Assembly: GCA_029202485.1 (NCBI GenBank) | Contig: CP119313.1 | Coordinates: 2,666,001 to 2,730,000, forward strand | Length of the DNA stretch: 64,000 nucleotides | Source: Candidatus Pedobacter colombiensis | GTDB taxonomy: Bacteria > Bacteroidota > Bacteroidia > Sphingobacteriales > Sphingobacteriaceae | Reading direction: 5' to 3' | Shown: in pieces, positions 55,614 through 64,000 of the stretch | Position numbering within the stretch: position 1 is the stretch's first letter | How the letters are laid out: the number at the start of each line of letters is the position of its first letter | The notes under the pieces: generated by a model | Told to the model about the DNA's origin: nothing | Database searches by the model: none | The model's input: the letters and a program-made list of their open reading frames with translations, nothing else | Program-made: the position numbers and the translations under genes

Positions 55614-55909
55614 TATTGTGCATCGTAAATGATCACTTTTTCAAAAAGCACTCTAAACTCGTCTAAAAATGCTTTATGAACTTCATGCACCTGGTAAACA
55701 TCATGTCCAACCAGATCGTCAAAAAACAAAACCAATGAAAAAGTATAAGTTGTGTCTACAACAGCACGTTCTATCGGTGCAGGTGTACCAATATGAAGGG
55801 TTTTGATGACTTCAATTTTCTCCAGCGATTCTAAACCTTTACGAAACGCTTTTTTTTGATCTTCAGATGTGTCGGCCTTTAGCCAGAATAATACGTGATG
55901 AGCTATCAT
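55613..55909 (-). CDS. Dabb-family stress-responsive barrel protein
   Basis: 98 residues of the stress-responsive A/B barrel (Dabb) family: MIAHHVLFWLKADT at the start, TYTFSLVLFFDDLVGHDVYQ in the middle and a VHEVHKAFLDEF end. The protein forms a small dimeric alpha/beta barrel; its role is unknown. Its coding region begins 47 bp inside the end of the Nudix gene in another frame, so they are translationally coupled. Confidence 0.88.
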   Translation of the reverse strand: MIAHHVLFWLKADTSEDQKKAFRKGLESLEKIEVIKTLHIGTPAPIERAVVDTTYTFSLVLFFDDLVGHDVYQVHEVHKAFLDEFRVLFEKVIIYDAQ

Positions 55910-56309
55910 TTTCTTTTTTTTTGCGAATATAATTACTTACAATCGGAATATCTGCTTCAGCCCAATCTAAGCTCATCAATTTATCTACCCCTACCCAATC
56001 AAATGCCGTATGTTCACTTAAAACGATTACACCACCTTTTATCCGGCATATAAAGGGAATCAAATTAATCGAGAAATCAGGATAACTATGCCGGTTTGCG
56101 GCCATCCCAAATACGATTTCAATATCCAGGTTTAACTCTTCCTTAATTTCTCTGATTAAGCTTTCTTCAGGACTTTCATCCGGTTCAACTTTACCTCCAG
56201 GAAACTCCATTTTTAATGGAAGCTTCATCTGCGCACTGCGTTGAGTAACCAGGACTTGACCAAGTTTGTTCTCTATAATTGCACAAGTAACATCAATATA
56301 AGTTGCCAT
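55863..56309 (-). CDS. Nudix hydrolase, MutT-like
   Basis: 148 residues. The Nudix box runs G39 K V E P D E45, seven residues, R53 E54 I K E57 E58, with Asn where the usual Gly follows. FPGGKVEPDESPEESLIREI is complete and all metal-binding acidic residues are present. Its QRSAQMKLPLKMEFPGG opening resembles oxidised-dNTP-cleaning MutT/CTP pyrophosphohydrolases. It overlaps the Dabb gene. The 292-bp gap upstream holds no gene and should carry its promoter. Confidence 0.9.
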   Translation of the reverse strand: MATYIDVTCAIIENKLGQVLVTQRSAQMKLPLKMEFPGGKVEPDESPEESLIREIKEELNLDIEIVFGMAANRHSYPDFSINLIPFICRIKGGVIVLSEHTAFDWVGVDKLMSLDWAEADIPIVSNYIRKKKENDSSSRIILAKGRHI

Positions 56310-56601
56310 TATATTTATTTAATAGTTAATGCAATTGGCACACTTTGACAGGCATTCCCTGTATTTACACCCAAAACAATTACCATAAAGAGAAAACAAA
56401 AAGCTTTTTTTCATCATAAATCAATAAAGTACGGAAAGTTAATGTAATTTTTATTTTCTTGCGTACTTAAAACCAATACTTGTTAAAGTAACATTATTGG
56501 CAAACCCATAATTATTACCAAACAATTATACTATAGCTTAGCTAAAGGAACAATGTTTGTAAAAGAAAGCTAACTAAACCATTCAAAAGACCATAAACTC
56601 A

Positions 56602-57339
56602 ATGCTAAATAAATCGCTAAATATTCTATTTATAACAGGCTTAATCAGCTTATCAAGTTGTAGTTTATTAAAGCGAGACAGGGTTACCCGACACAATGGA
56701 ATACAACGCTCTGATTTCGACTTACCAGTATTTTTATACCCCGCACCAGATAGCATTAAAAATAACACTTTGGTCTTAATCCTATCCGGCGATGGTGGAT
56801 GGGTAGATTTCGAAGACGAAATTTCCCTTAAATTTTCAAGCTCCGGATTCAATACCATAGGCTTCAACTCCCGTGACTACTTTTGGGCAGGAAGAACACC
56901 AAGAAAAACTGCCGATGACCTCAGTATGCTACTCATGATTTATGTAAGGCAATATAGACCGGAAAAGATCATCCTATGCGGTTATTCCTTTGGAGCAGAT
57001 GTAATCCCTTTTGTCTACAACAGACTCCATCCACGCCTAAAAAGCAGAGTTGCGGTGCTTGGCATGCTCTCTCCATTTGCAACATCAGATTTTAAAGTAC
57101 GTACCTCCGACCTGCTTAACATTGCTAAAGACAATAAAAAATACAAAGTAAAAATGGAAGTTGACAAAGTTAAAATACCTATTTATTGCTTTTATGGGCA
57201 AGATGAGGATCCCAGAGCACTTGAAGGGGTACTAAAATCAAACTTTTACCTTAAATTGCTGCCCGGAGATCATACTTACGATCAAACGTCATATAATGAT
57301 ATCATTAACACTATAACCAAAGGAATACACCAAAAATGA
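56602..57339 (+). CDS. AcvB/VirJ-like serine hydrolase, lipoprotein form
   Basis: 245 residues. A type II signal peptide ends in LSSC (Cys20), so it is lipid-anchored. The VirJ/AcvB pattern follows: LSGDGGWVDFE (61-71), DYFW (92-95), nucleophile elbow GYSFGAD (Ser129), acid near YGQDEDPRA and a C-terminal His in PGDHTYDQ. In Agrobacterium, AcvB/VirJ cleaves lysyl-phosphatidylglycerol. It overlaps the next gene by 4 bp (ATGA) and lies tail to tail with an MprF gene, which fits that role. Specific activity is inferred. Confidence 0.85.
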   Translation: MLNKSLNILFITGLISLSSCSLLKRDRVTRHNGIQRSDFDLPVFLYPAPDSIKNNTLVLILSGDGGWVDFEDEISLKFSSSGFNTIGFNSRDYFWAGRTPRKTADDLSMLLMIYVRQYRPEKIILCGYSFGADVIPFVYNRLHPRLKSRVAVLGMLSPFATSDFKVRTSDLLNIAKDNKKYKVKMEVDKVKIPIYCFYGQDEDPRALEGVLKSNFYLKLLPGDHTYDQTSYNDIINTITKGIHQK

Positions 57340-58019
57340 AATTTAAAACAATCCTTTTATTATTAATTCTTTGCAATCTTGTTCAGGCAAATGCCCAAAC
57401 AAATCAATATCCTATTCATGTTTTACAGCCTAAAAACAACAATAAACCTATTCTGGTATTTTTAACAGGCGATGGTGGCTGGAATAACTTCTCTATACAA
57501 TTGGCCGATGAATTTGGTAAAAATGGTTACCCCGTAATTTCACTCGATACCAGAAAGTACTTTTGGCAACAAAAAACACCTACAGGCTTTGGTGCAGATA
57601 TGAATACAATTATTAGCAATTACCTTAAGCAATGGAATAAAGACAGCTTCTATATTGTAGGCTATTCTTTTGGGGCTGAGGTAGCCGCATTTCTACCTGC
57701 GCACCTATCTGCTTCAATTGCAGAAAAGATCAAAAGCCTAGCCTTACTCTCGCCCGGCTATTCAAACAGCTTTGAAGTTAGATTTATCAATATGTTAAAC
57801 TCAAAATACACCAATAAAGATAAGTACAAAGTATACCCCGAACTTTTAAAAATAAAAGTACCAGTATTTTGTATTTATGGAGATGATGAAAAAACCGATA
57901 TCAGTCAGGAATTAAAAGAAATCAATAACATTCGTAAAATAACCATTCCAGGCTCTCATCATTATGATGACGATGTGAAGGCTGTTGCTGCCAGTGTAAT
58001 AAAATGCCTGGTAAACTAG
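57336..58019 (+). CDS. Second AcvB/VirJ-like serine hydrolase
   Basis: 227 residues with a type I signal peptide (cleavage near ANAQ), so probably soluble in the periplasm, unlike the lipid-anchored upstream copy. It has FLTGDGGWNNFS (42-53), DTRKYFW (71-77), the nucleophile in GYSFGAE (Ser111), acid in YGDDEKTD and His in PGSHHYDDD. It shares the whole pattern with 56602-57339, indicating tandem duplication. The stop directly abuts the stop of the MprF gene. Confidence 0.85.
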   Translation: MKFKTILLLLILCNLVQANAQTNQYPIHVLQPKNNNKPILVFLTGDGGWNNFSIQLADEFGKNGYPVISLDTRKYFWQQKTPTGFGADMNTIISNYLKQWNKDSFYIVGYSFGAEVAAFLPAHLSASIAEKIKSLALLSPGYSNSFEVRFINMLNSKYTNKDKYKVYPELLKIKVPVFCIYGDDEKTDISQELKEINNIRKITIPGSHHYDDDVKAVAASVIKCLVN

Positions 58020-60608
58020 CTAATTACCTTCAGAAACTCTTCTTAATGCCGACGGAACCTGTAAAAGGTGATAATTGTGGCTATAAATTAAATACTTCTT
58101 ATTCCAGTTCGGGTAGAATTTTTCCTTATATCTTCTTAAGCCTTTAAACTGCCCGAACATCTTAAAATTCTCATAAGCATATTTAATTGTTTTCTGAGTA
58201 ATATTCACCTTTTCCATGCCGGAAAGTGGCGCAAGCCCCATATTAACAGACTTATACCCCTCCTCCTTCAAATAAATAAAAGTCTTTGCCAGCAACATAT
58301 CCAACACACCATTAGGCGAATCAGCCACCTTTCTAATCAAGTCGTAGGTAGCCTCCCCAGGTGCATAATCTGGAATTAAATTCAGAAAAGCATACACTTT
58401 CTCTTCCTCATCCTCAACAGTAATGATCGTTTGGTTTTTTAGAATACAGGTATCAAAGACACCTTGCGTAAAAGCTACTTCCTTTTGATTTAACTCGTCT
58501 AACCAATTGTCAGATACCTTTTCTAACTTCTGTAATAAACCATCTTTAATTGGCTCCTGATATACCTTTAAACAATACCCTTCCGCAGTTAACCTGCTTA
58601 TTGCACTTCTGGTGGTTTTCATTTTACCACCATCAAGTGTAAAAGTAGTAAGATCCAGTACAGCCTCCTCGCCAATAGGAATATGTTTATATCCCATAGT
58701 AGTATACATATGCAAAGATTTTTCAGGCACCCTATAATAAGCACTTATAAAACCGTTTTGTCCGCAAAACTCTTCAAAAGAAGCAATCATCCCTATTCGC
58801 TCAGTCTCACTTTCACCCACGGGATCTTCCAGTACTATGGCAAAATGACGGGTGAGTTTAAAGCTGATAAAAGCAGTTTTAGTCGCATTAAAAAACAAGA
58901 ATTTATCAGGATAAACCTTAAAATAATCTAATGCAGATGAACCAAATTTTCCTAATAACTGACGGGCAAGATCAAAATCCTCAGTCGAATTGTAAGGTTT
59001 GGAAAAATAAGGCCTAAGCATACTAAAAACAACAAAAAGTATCACTGCGGCCCCAGATATGTATATAGAATCCTGAAAACGTTCCCCAAATCGGGTAAGT
59101 GGCGTCATGCCATGATAATCAATTAAAAAGAACAATTGTAATACAGCTTTCAAGGCCTGCATAAAATGAAAATCAATTCCAAAATGCCTTTTATCTATAA
59201 AATAAAAACCCAGCACTCCATATGCCAACACAGCCAGTATCGCATATATTAAAACCATGTAATCAATAGAGACCAATCGGGCATGTGGTTTAAGTCTATA
59301 AGATTTACGCGTATACAACAATGCAGAACCAGCTATAAACGCCAACACAGCTTCCTCGTAATCTGCTGCCTTAATTAAGTGACCAAAAAAAGAGAAAACA
59401 GTTAAGAACAAAGCAGCATACCATGCACGCTTAGAGCCCTGCAACAAGAAAATACTAATGATAACGAGGATCAAACCAAAAACCAACACAAGTGTATTGC
59501 TGGTGACAATTAAATCTTCAGGCAACAAGTTTTTAACCATCCGCAAACGCGTTGGAATAGCCGGAGTAATGGCCGATATGATATTTACAATTCCTAAAAC
59601 CAGGATGATACACGCTGGTAATATTCTGAGGACTAAATTATCTTTCTTGGTAATAAAACTAAATATGCCAATAAGCAATGGTATCCAAAATTCAAAAAAC
59701 CTAAATAACAACGTAATCGTTGCCGCAGCAAGAATGGGAAAACCGAACTGTTGCAATACAAAGGTCAAGGATACTTCAATTGCCCCGAGGCCTCTTAAAA
59801 ATGGTGATGCAATCAATAAAATGACCATTACGATATAGCCAATTATTGCTGCGGGCCAACTGGCATCAAAGCCCAGTGCCAGCATCGAAATATAAAGATG
59901 AACAATACCAATCACCTCAATACCAATAGAAACCAATAGCGTCATCCAGAATTGTCTTCTATTGATCTCTTCATTAACCATTTCGTCCAGTACAGTCGAC
60001 AAAGAAGGACGCATTCTGGACAGCCAGCGATAAGCCCTTCCTTTTATAGATACAGAATAGATCAGCAAAATAAACGCAGCAGTCAACATTAAAAGAAACA
60101 CAAAGCTCAACAGCTCTGTTGTTCCAATTTTAGTAAAAAGTAAAGCTATAGCCAATACCGGAATGGCCACGACAACTACAGATAAGATACTACAAAAGCC
60201 AAACAATGTAGATGCAAGGTGTATCTGCGATTTAGTTACTCCTTTATCTTCAATCTCCTTGGTAAAGAACACAAGGGAAGAAAATCCACCGGCAGGTAGA
60301 AAGACACTGACCAGATTTCTCTTAAGAAATAGCTTAGTAGCTAATGCTAGAGATAAAGGCTTATTTAAAGCTTTAAAACTGTGCACATACATCACCCCCT
60401 GGGCAGCAATATAGACACCTGTTAAAACTATTCCCAAAAATATATAGAACGGATGGCTACGACTTAGTTCTTCCTTAATCTTTATCACTTCGATGTGTTC
60501 CTGTCGGATAAAGAATATGGCCATAGCGATCATAAAAATCGCTACAAATAGTTGCCAGAAGAATTTATTATAAACAAGTTTAGATATATATAACTTGGCT
60601 TTATTCAT
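58020..60608 (-). CDS. mprF: MprF-type aminoacyl-phosphatidylglycerol synthase/flippase
   Basis: 862 residues, near the 840 of Staphylococcus aureus MprF. The first 520 residues hold about 13 membrane helices including the flippase signature GGFSSLVFFTKEIEDKGV and the RGLGAIEVSLTFVL segment. Residues about 530-850 are the soluble LPG-synthase domain: GSSALDYFKVYPDKFLFF, KGLRRYKEKFYPNW, and a KSVNMGLAPLSGM stretch. It transfers lysine or another amino acid from tRNA to phosphatidylglycerol and flips the product, giving a more cationic surface. Confidence 0.93.
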   Translation of the reverse strand: MNKAKLYISKLVYNKFFWQLFVAIFMIAMAIFFIRQEHIEVIKIKEELSRSHPFYIFLGIVLTGVYIAAQGVMYVHSFKALNKPLSLALATKLFLKRNLVSVFLPAGGFSSLVFFTKEIEDKGVTKSQIHLASTLFGFCSILSVVVVAIPVLAIALLFTKIGTTELLSFVFLLMLTAAFILLIYSVSIKGRAYRWLSRMRPSLSTVLDEMVNEEINRRQFWMTLLVSIGIEVIGIVHLYISMLALGFDASWPAAIIGYIVMVILLIASPFLRGLGAIEVSLTFVLQQFGFPILAAATITLLFRFFEFWIPLLIGIFSFITKKDNLVLRILPACIILVLGIVNIISAITPAIPTRLRMVKNLLPEDLIVTSNTLVLVFGLILVIISIFLLQGSKRAWYAALFLTVFSFFGHLIKAADYEEAVLAFIAGSALLYTRKSYRLKPHARLVSIDYMVLIYAILAVLAYGVLGFYFIDKRHFGIDFHFMQALKAVLQLFFLIDYHGMTPLTRFGERFQDSIYISGAAVILFVVFSMLRPYFSKPYNSTEDFDLARQLLGKFGSSALDYFKVYPDKFLFFNATKTAFISFKLTRHFAIVLEDPVGESETERIGMIASFEEFCGQNGFISAYYRVPEKSLHMYTTMGYKHIPIGEEAVLDLTTFTLDGGKMKTTRSAISRLTAEGYCLKVYQEPIKDGLLQKLEKVSDNWLDELNQKEVAFTQGVFDTCILKNQTIITVEDEEEKVYAFLNLIPDYAPGEATYDLIRKVADSPNGVLDMLLAKTFIYLKEEGYKSVNMGLAPLSGMEKVNITQKTIKYAYENFKMFGQFKGLRRYKEKFYPNWNKKYLIYSHNYHLLQVPSALRRVSEGN

Positions 60609-60758
60609 AAGTACAATTGTAAAAAAAGAATATCAATTTGGCACCTTTTTTCTAAGCTTTTATTTGCCCGGATTATTAAAGCTCTTATTAACAACGGCTA
60701 AATTTAATAATAGTTTTTATTGACCGATACAAGTGAGATACTGCCCTGTTCATTTTGG

Positions 60759-61670
60759 CTACAAAGATTCGATTTCTCCTATAGTAAGCCCACTAATCTT
60801 AGAGATAAAGCTTAAAGAAACATTTTCAACTTTTAATTTGTGAGCCATTTCTTTACGGCCCATTTTAAACCCCATTTCTATTCCCTCTTCAAGTGCCTCT
60901 TCTTTCACATACTCCATCGCACTATAGTTATCGCGTCTTACTTTTAATCTTTGCTGGTATTCATTCATCTCCTCTGGGGTTAAGTTGCCAACTTCTGCAA
61001 TCTCAAATACTTTGTCATATTCTCCCTTGCCTATCAAAGATAGCGGAATTTCGGATAATTCTTTCAGGTTGTTTAAAATGTAAAGCCACTCTTCCAGTTC
61101 ATTTTCCAATTCCCCTTCTACCTTTTTAAATTTAGGCATCTCTATAAAAATATACGCCAGCTTTGGATAAAACTCCTGGTTCGTATTGATCTCCATAAGC
61201 CGAACATCATGTATAAAATGATCTGGGTGGCTGTCATCGAATTTAAAATTCATGATCGCAACAAAATATATTTCAGGAATCTGATAATTCCAATCTGCAA
61301 CTACACCAACTCCCTGCTCCTGAATCAAATTTGCCGTATAGAAAATGCTTCGGTCTTTAAAGTTTTTAACTTTTGCTTTCTGCATTTCTACGATAAATTT
61401 CTCACCCTTGTCGCCAGTACAGTATAAGTCAAATACTGTTTTCCTGTAATCATTACCAGCCCCCTTATATTCCGTGTTATTATATTGAATATCAACGATT
61501 ACTTTCCTGCCTTTTAGCACTTGATTCAGAAAGCTGATTAAAAAACTCTGGTTGGGCGCTTTACCAAAAATGTGTTTAAATCCGAAGTCGGAATAAGGGT
61601 CAATAAAGCGTGTAAACTCATCCTTATTTAATGGATCAATAAATCTGGTTATCCCTGTTTCTTCGCTCAT
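60759..61670 (-). CDS. Rpn-family PD-(D/E)XK nuclease
   Basis: 303 residues of the Rpn/PDDEXK_2 family. Residues 21-40 give the family start (DPYSDFGFKHIFG), and the nuclease core is TVFDLYCTGDKGEKFIVEMQ, with Asp81, Glu95 and Gln97 as the D..ExQ residues. A C-terminal helical region with repeated EEALEEGIEMGFKMGRKEM follows. The phrase TRFIDP occurs twice near the start (residues 8-13 and 20-25), a small internal duplication. Rpn proteins stimulate RecA-independent gene transfer. Confidence 0.88.
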   Translation of the reverse strand: MSEETGITRFIDPLNKDEFTRFIDPYSDFGFKHIFGKAPNQSFLISFLNQVLKGRKVIVDIQYNNTEYKGAGNDYRKTVFDLYCTGDKGEKFIVEMQKAKVKNFKDRSIFYTANLIQEQGVGVVADWNYQIPEIYFVAIMNFKFDDSHPDHFIHDVRLMEINTNQEFYPKLAYIFIEMPKFKKVEGELENELEEWLYILNNLKELSEIPLSLIGKGEYDKVFEIAEVGNLTPEEMNEYQQRLKVRRDNYSAMEYVKEEALEEGIEMGFKMGRKEMAHKLKVENVSLSFISKISGLTIGEIESL

Positions 61671-61819
61671 TTTTCCCTCTGATTATTTCAGTAAACATAA
61701 TCAGATAATGAATGGTAAACCCTATTGAGTTGAAATACAGTGGAAATCCCCGTTTAATTGAATTTAGCCAAATAAAATAGCTTAGAACGCCACAACTGAA
61801 AACCAACAGGTATTTAAAA

Positions 61820-61884
61820 GAGAAACGGGAATAAGTCGGAGAGACTATTCCCGTTCATAAGGTCGATCCACCACAGATCAACCT
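61820..61884 (-). ncRNA. Candidate structured RNA or compound terminator
   Basis: In the 351-bp gap between the Rpn gene and the M1 gene, the minus strand has a hairpin GGTTGATC-TGTGGTG-GATCGACC (one G-U; 61883-61861), then a second hairpin AACGGGAATAGTC paired with GACTTATTCCCGTT (61855-61824, one bulge) and TCTCTTTT. It begins 138 bp after the M1 stop. It may be the M1 terminator or a small RNA; the first hairpin is not needed for termination. Confidence 0.4.
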
Positions 61885-62021
61885 AAACCAAACTAAACCG
61901 ATTTATTAAATACAAACTCTGTGCCAATAATTAAAATTAACTTTAATACTATTTTAAGGACACTAATCTGTAGAATAAGACATCAATTTGTCCAGAAAAA
62001 CTAACGGCCAATACAAATGTC

Positions 62022-63881
62022 CTATTTCAACAACTTATCAATTGCCTGATAAGTCATAGGATGATAATTTGGTCTTGCCAGTTTATAAATATCCCTTGCC
62101 CTTTTTAGTCCCTCTGGTGTAGCCATCATCTCCTTATACAAAGGAATGATGTGCCACATCCTTCCATTTTCCAACAAATAAGCCTTAATACGGGCATCAG
62201 CAGCTGTATAATGATGACGAATAGCCAGTGTATACCAGGCCAATTGTATATCAGTATTGTTAGAAGCTGTAAAACCAAACTCAGCGTCTAATGCTGCCAT
62301 TTCATTTGCGGTCAGATTGGCAGGTAGCTGACTAATGAAATAACGTCTTTCATTGCTCGACACGATTTCTTTACTCAAACCTTTAACCGAACCTGTTTTG
62401 CGCCAATTTGCAAGCAAAGCATCAATAGCTTTAAAACGCTCAGACCCAACAGCAACAATATTGGTCGGAATACCTGGACCGTACACCCATTTATCAATCT
62501 CTATTTTATCCTCAAGTGTCTTATCACCTTTAATCAGGTTTTTATTCAGATAATCCAAAAACTGTTCAGTAGTTAAAGACTGGAAAGCATGACTATCAAA
62601 ATATCCTCTTAAAAAAGCATCAAACTTTGCTCTTCCTACAGCCGTTTCAATCGTCTTTAAAAAGAAAAAGCCTTTTTCGTATGCAATATCATTTGTCCCT
62701 TCGTCAGGATTACGACCAGTATAATCAGTTTTTAAATAAGTATCTTTACTATTGGCTCCCATATCTTTCACAGCATCTTCCAAAGCCTGCTTCGCAAAAA
62801 CTTCCTGCATATCTGCTTCATTTTTACCGTATAAAGCCTCATCAATACGACGCTCAAAATAATTGGTAAAACCTTCATTTAACCAGAAATCATTCCAGGT
62901 AGCATTAGTCACCAGATTACCACTCCAGCTATGCGCCAGCTCATGACATATAATGCTCACCAGCGAACGATCACCAGCTAATATAGTTGGCGTTATAAAC
63001 GTTAGGTTAGGGTTTTCCATCCCCCCAAAAGGGAAACTAGGAGGCAATACAAGCAAATCATACCTACCCCATCTATAGGGGCCATAAAGTTTTTCTGCGG
63101 CATGAACCATTTTACCCATATCAGCAAACTCCCAGGTTGCCTTTGCCAACACCGAAGGCTCAGCATATACACCTGTGCGTTCATCAACAGCCTTAAAAGC
63201 GATATCACCAACAGCAAGTGCCAGTAAATAAGATGGGATTGGATGTACCTGTTTAAATTGATAAATACCTGTCTTATTTTTAGACTGCGGATTTTCAGCA
63301 CTCATTAAAGCCAGTAAATCTACAGGTACTTGTACAGTCGCATTATAGGTAAACCTTATACCTGGACTATCCTGACAAGGCACCCAACTGCGCGCTGCAA
63401 TACTTTCGGATTGTGTAAACAGATAAGGTCTTTTCTTTCCCGCTGTTTGTTGTGGATTAAGCCATTGTAAAGCGCTAGCGTCCTTACCTGTGGTATAGTA
63501 AATATTTATCAGCTTAGTATCAGGAGCAATAGCAACCTTTAAAGCCTTACCCACATATGGTGTTTCAGGACCAAAAGTGAAAGTTGTTTCCTTTTCATCA
63601 GCACCTAGTGTGATCTTTTCGATATTCAGCTTACTGTCGTCAAATACAATCTCTCTGGCTTTTGATTTGTTATCAATAGTCCAGGTTGCCTTTCCTGTGA
63701 TTTGTTGTTGCTCAAAATTGACCTTTAAATCAAGATCAAGATGTGTTACATAAGCGATTGAAGGCTTAGAAAAAGAATGCGGATCATCAACCATAACCTG
63801 GTTTTCAGTAATAGTTTTTTTAGTATTCTGCTGACATGATAAAATCATCAGAATGGGGATCATTAAAGTTAGTCGTTTCAT
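62022..63881 (-). CDS. M1-family aminopeptidase, lipoprotein
   Basis: 619 residues. The signal peptide has lipobox ILSC (Cys16), so it is lipid-anchored and exported. The M1 exopeptidase motif GGMENPN (286-292) and zinc motif HELAHSW (313-319) with Glu336 18 residues on (NEGFTNYFE) are all intact. It removes N-terminal residues from peptides in the periplasm or at the surface. A LTA4-hydrolase-like C-terminal helical domain follows. Confidence 0.94.
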   Translation of the reverse strand: MKRLTLMIPILMILSCQQNTKKTITENQVMVDDPHSFSKPSIAYVTHLDLDLKVNFEQQQITGKATWTIDNKSKAREIVFDDSKLNIEKITLGADEKETTFTFGPETPYVGKALKVAIAPDTKLINIYYTTGKDASALQWLNPQQTAGKKRPYLFTQSESIAARSWVPCQDSPGIRFTYNATVQVPVDLLALMSAENPQSKNKTGIYQFKQVHPIPSYLLALAVGDIAFKAVDERTGVYAEPSVLAKATWEFADMGKMVHAAEKLYGPYRWGRYDLLVLPPSFPFGGMENPNLTFITPTILAGDRSLVSIICHELAHSWSGNLVTNATWNDFWLNEGFTNYFERRIDEALYGKNEADMQEVFAKQALEDAVKDMGANSKDTYLKTDYTGRNPDEGTNDIAYEKGFFFLKTIETAVGRAKFDAFLRGYFDSHAFQSLTTEQFLDYLNKNLIKGDKTLEDKIEIDKWVYGPGIPTNIVAVGSERFKAIDALLANWRKTGSVKGLSKEIVSSNERRYFISQLPANLTANEMAALDAEFGFTASNNTDIQLAWYTLAIRHHYTAADARIKAYLLENGRMWHIIPLYKEMMATPEGLKRARDIYKLARPNYHPMTYQAIDKLLK

Positions 63882-63932
63882 GAAATAAGATTTGCCAGCG
63901 CAATCTATAAAATTTTTAACTGAAGGAGTACG

Positions 63933-64000
63933 TTATTTATTACTCACTTCCTGCACATCAATAAATTCAGGACCACCATCAACCGGATAACCCACTACTT
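63933..64000 (-). CDS. C-terminal end of a gene that runs off the window
   Basis: A minus-strand frame reads VVGYPVDGGPEFIDVQEVS, then NK and stop at 63933. It looks like the tail of a real protein, but there is too little to name it. The start of the M1 gene lies 51 bp further on in the same direction. Confidence 0.5.
   Translation of the reverse strand, partial: VVGYPVDGGPEFIDVQEVSNK

Noticed and set aside
1..64000. CRISPR array
   Set aside because: No regularly spaced direct repeats of 24-37 bp were seen and no cas-like gene is encoded.
1..64000. Prophage or integrative element
   Set aside because: No integrase, phage structural, relaxase or conjugation genes. The single tRNA has no duplicated 3' end nearby. 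The IS element at 30312 is the only intact mobile unit.

Overview
The window comes from the chromosome of a Bacteroidota bacterium, most probably Sphingobacteriaceae and Pedobacter-like. The signs are a SusC/SusD pair with an FecI-type sigma factor and FecR-type anti-sigma factor, many SCKK-type lipoproteins, outer membrane beta-barrel families typical of the phylum, AT-rich DNA, almost no Shine-Dalgarno motifs, and promoters of the TAnnTTTG type. No species can be named from the sequence alone.

Layout. 1-2230: the start of a TolC-like efflux gene (cut by the left edge) divergent from an AraC regulator. 2787-6722: secreted or lipid-anchored proteins of unknown function. 7045-17288: housekeeping genes, nearly all on the minus strand: tRNA-Glu, dnaA, a TruC-like pseudouridine synthase, an EnvC-like cell-division activator, cysM-cysE, pepD, a dGTPase-like hydrolase, an alcohol dehydrogenase and a PAP2 phosphatase. 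17396-27893: a polysaccharide- or glycan-utilisation type locus in which sigma factor, anti-sigma, SusC, SusD, a DUF5018/DUF4623-like lipoprotein and a glycosidase-like lipoprotein are read in that order. 28097-37209: an accessory stretch with a luciferase-like oxidoreductase, a protein with kinase-like motifs, an intact 1412-bp IS element with a split transposase, a small HTH gene, an outer membrane receptor preceded by a 26-residue lipoprotein, a MutS fragment and a nucleotidyltransferase-HEPN fusion.

37409-44911: a rhomboid protease, small enzymes, then a decayed defence-like patch: an intact SRA-HNH nuclease, a frameshifted Cys-rich gene, and an AlbA_2/AAA_4 ATP-binding gene broken by one missing base. 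44915-56309: ordinary accessory metabolism and membrane genes (TonB-like protein, small ABC module, CDGSH protein, MFS pump, two GNATs, Nudix). 56602-60608: two AcvB/VirJ-like serine hydrolases abut, tail to tail, an MprF-type aminoacyl-phosphatidylglycerol synthase/flippase. This looks like a build-and-hydrolyse module for a cationic membrane lipid. 60759-64000: an Rpn-family nuclease, an M1 aminopeptidase and the tail of another gene.

The most original observations are two matching short intergenic transcription units (31754-31821 and 37280-37347), each with a promoter, an identical 14-nt 5' segment and a terminator hairpin, which look like members of one small-RNA family; the MprF/AcvB module; the kinase-like protein at 29158; and the micro-lipoprotein at 35793.
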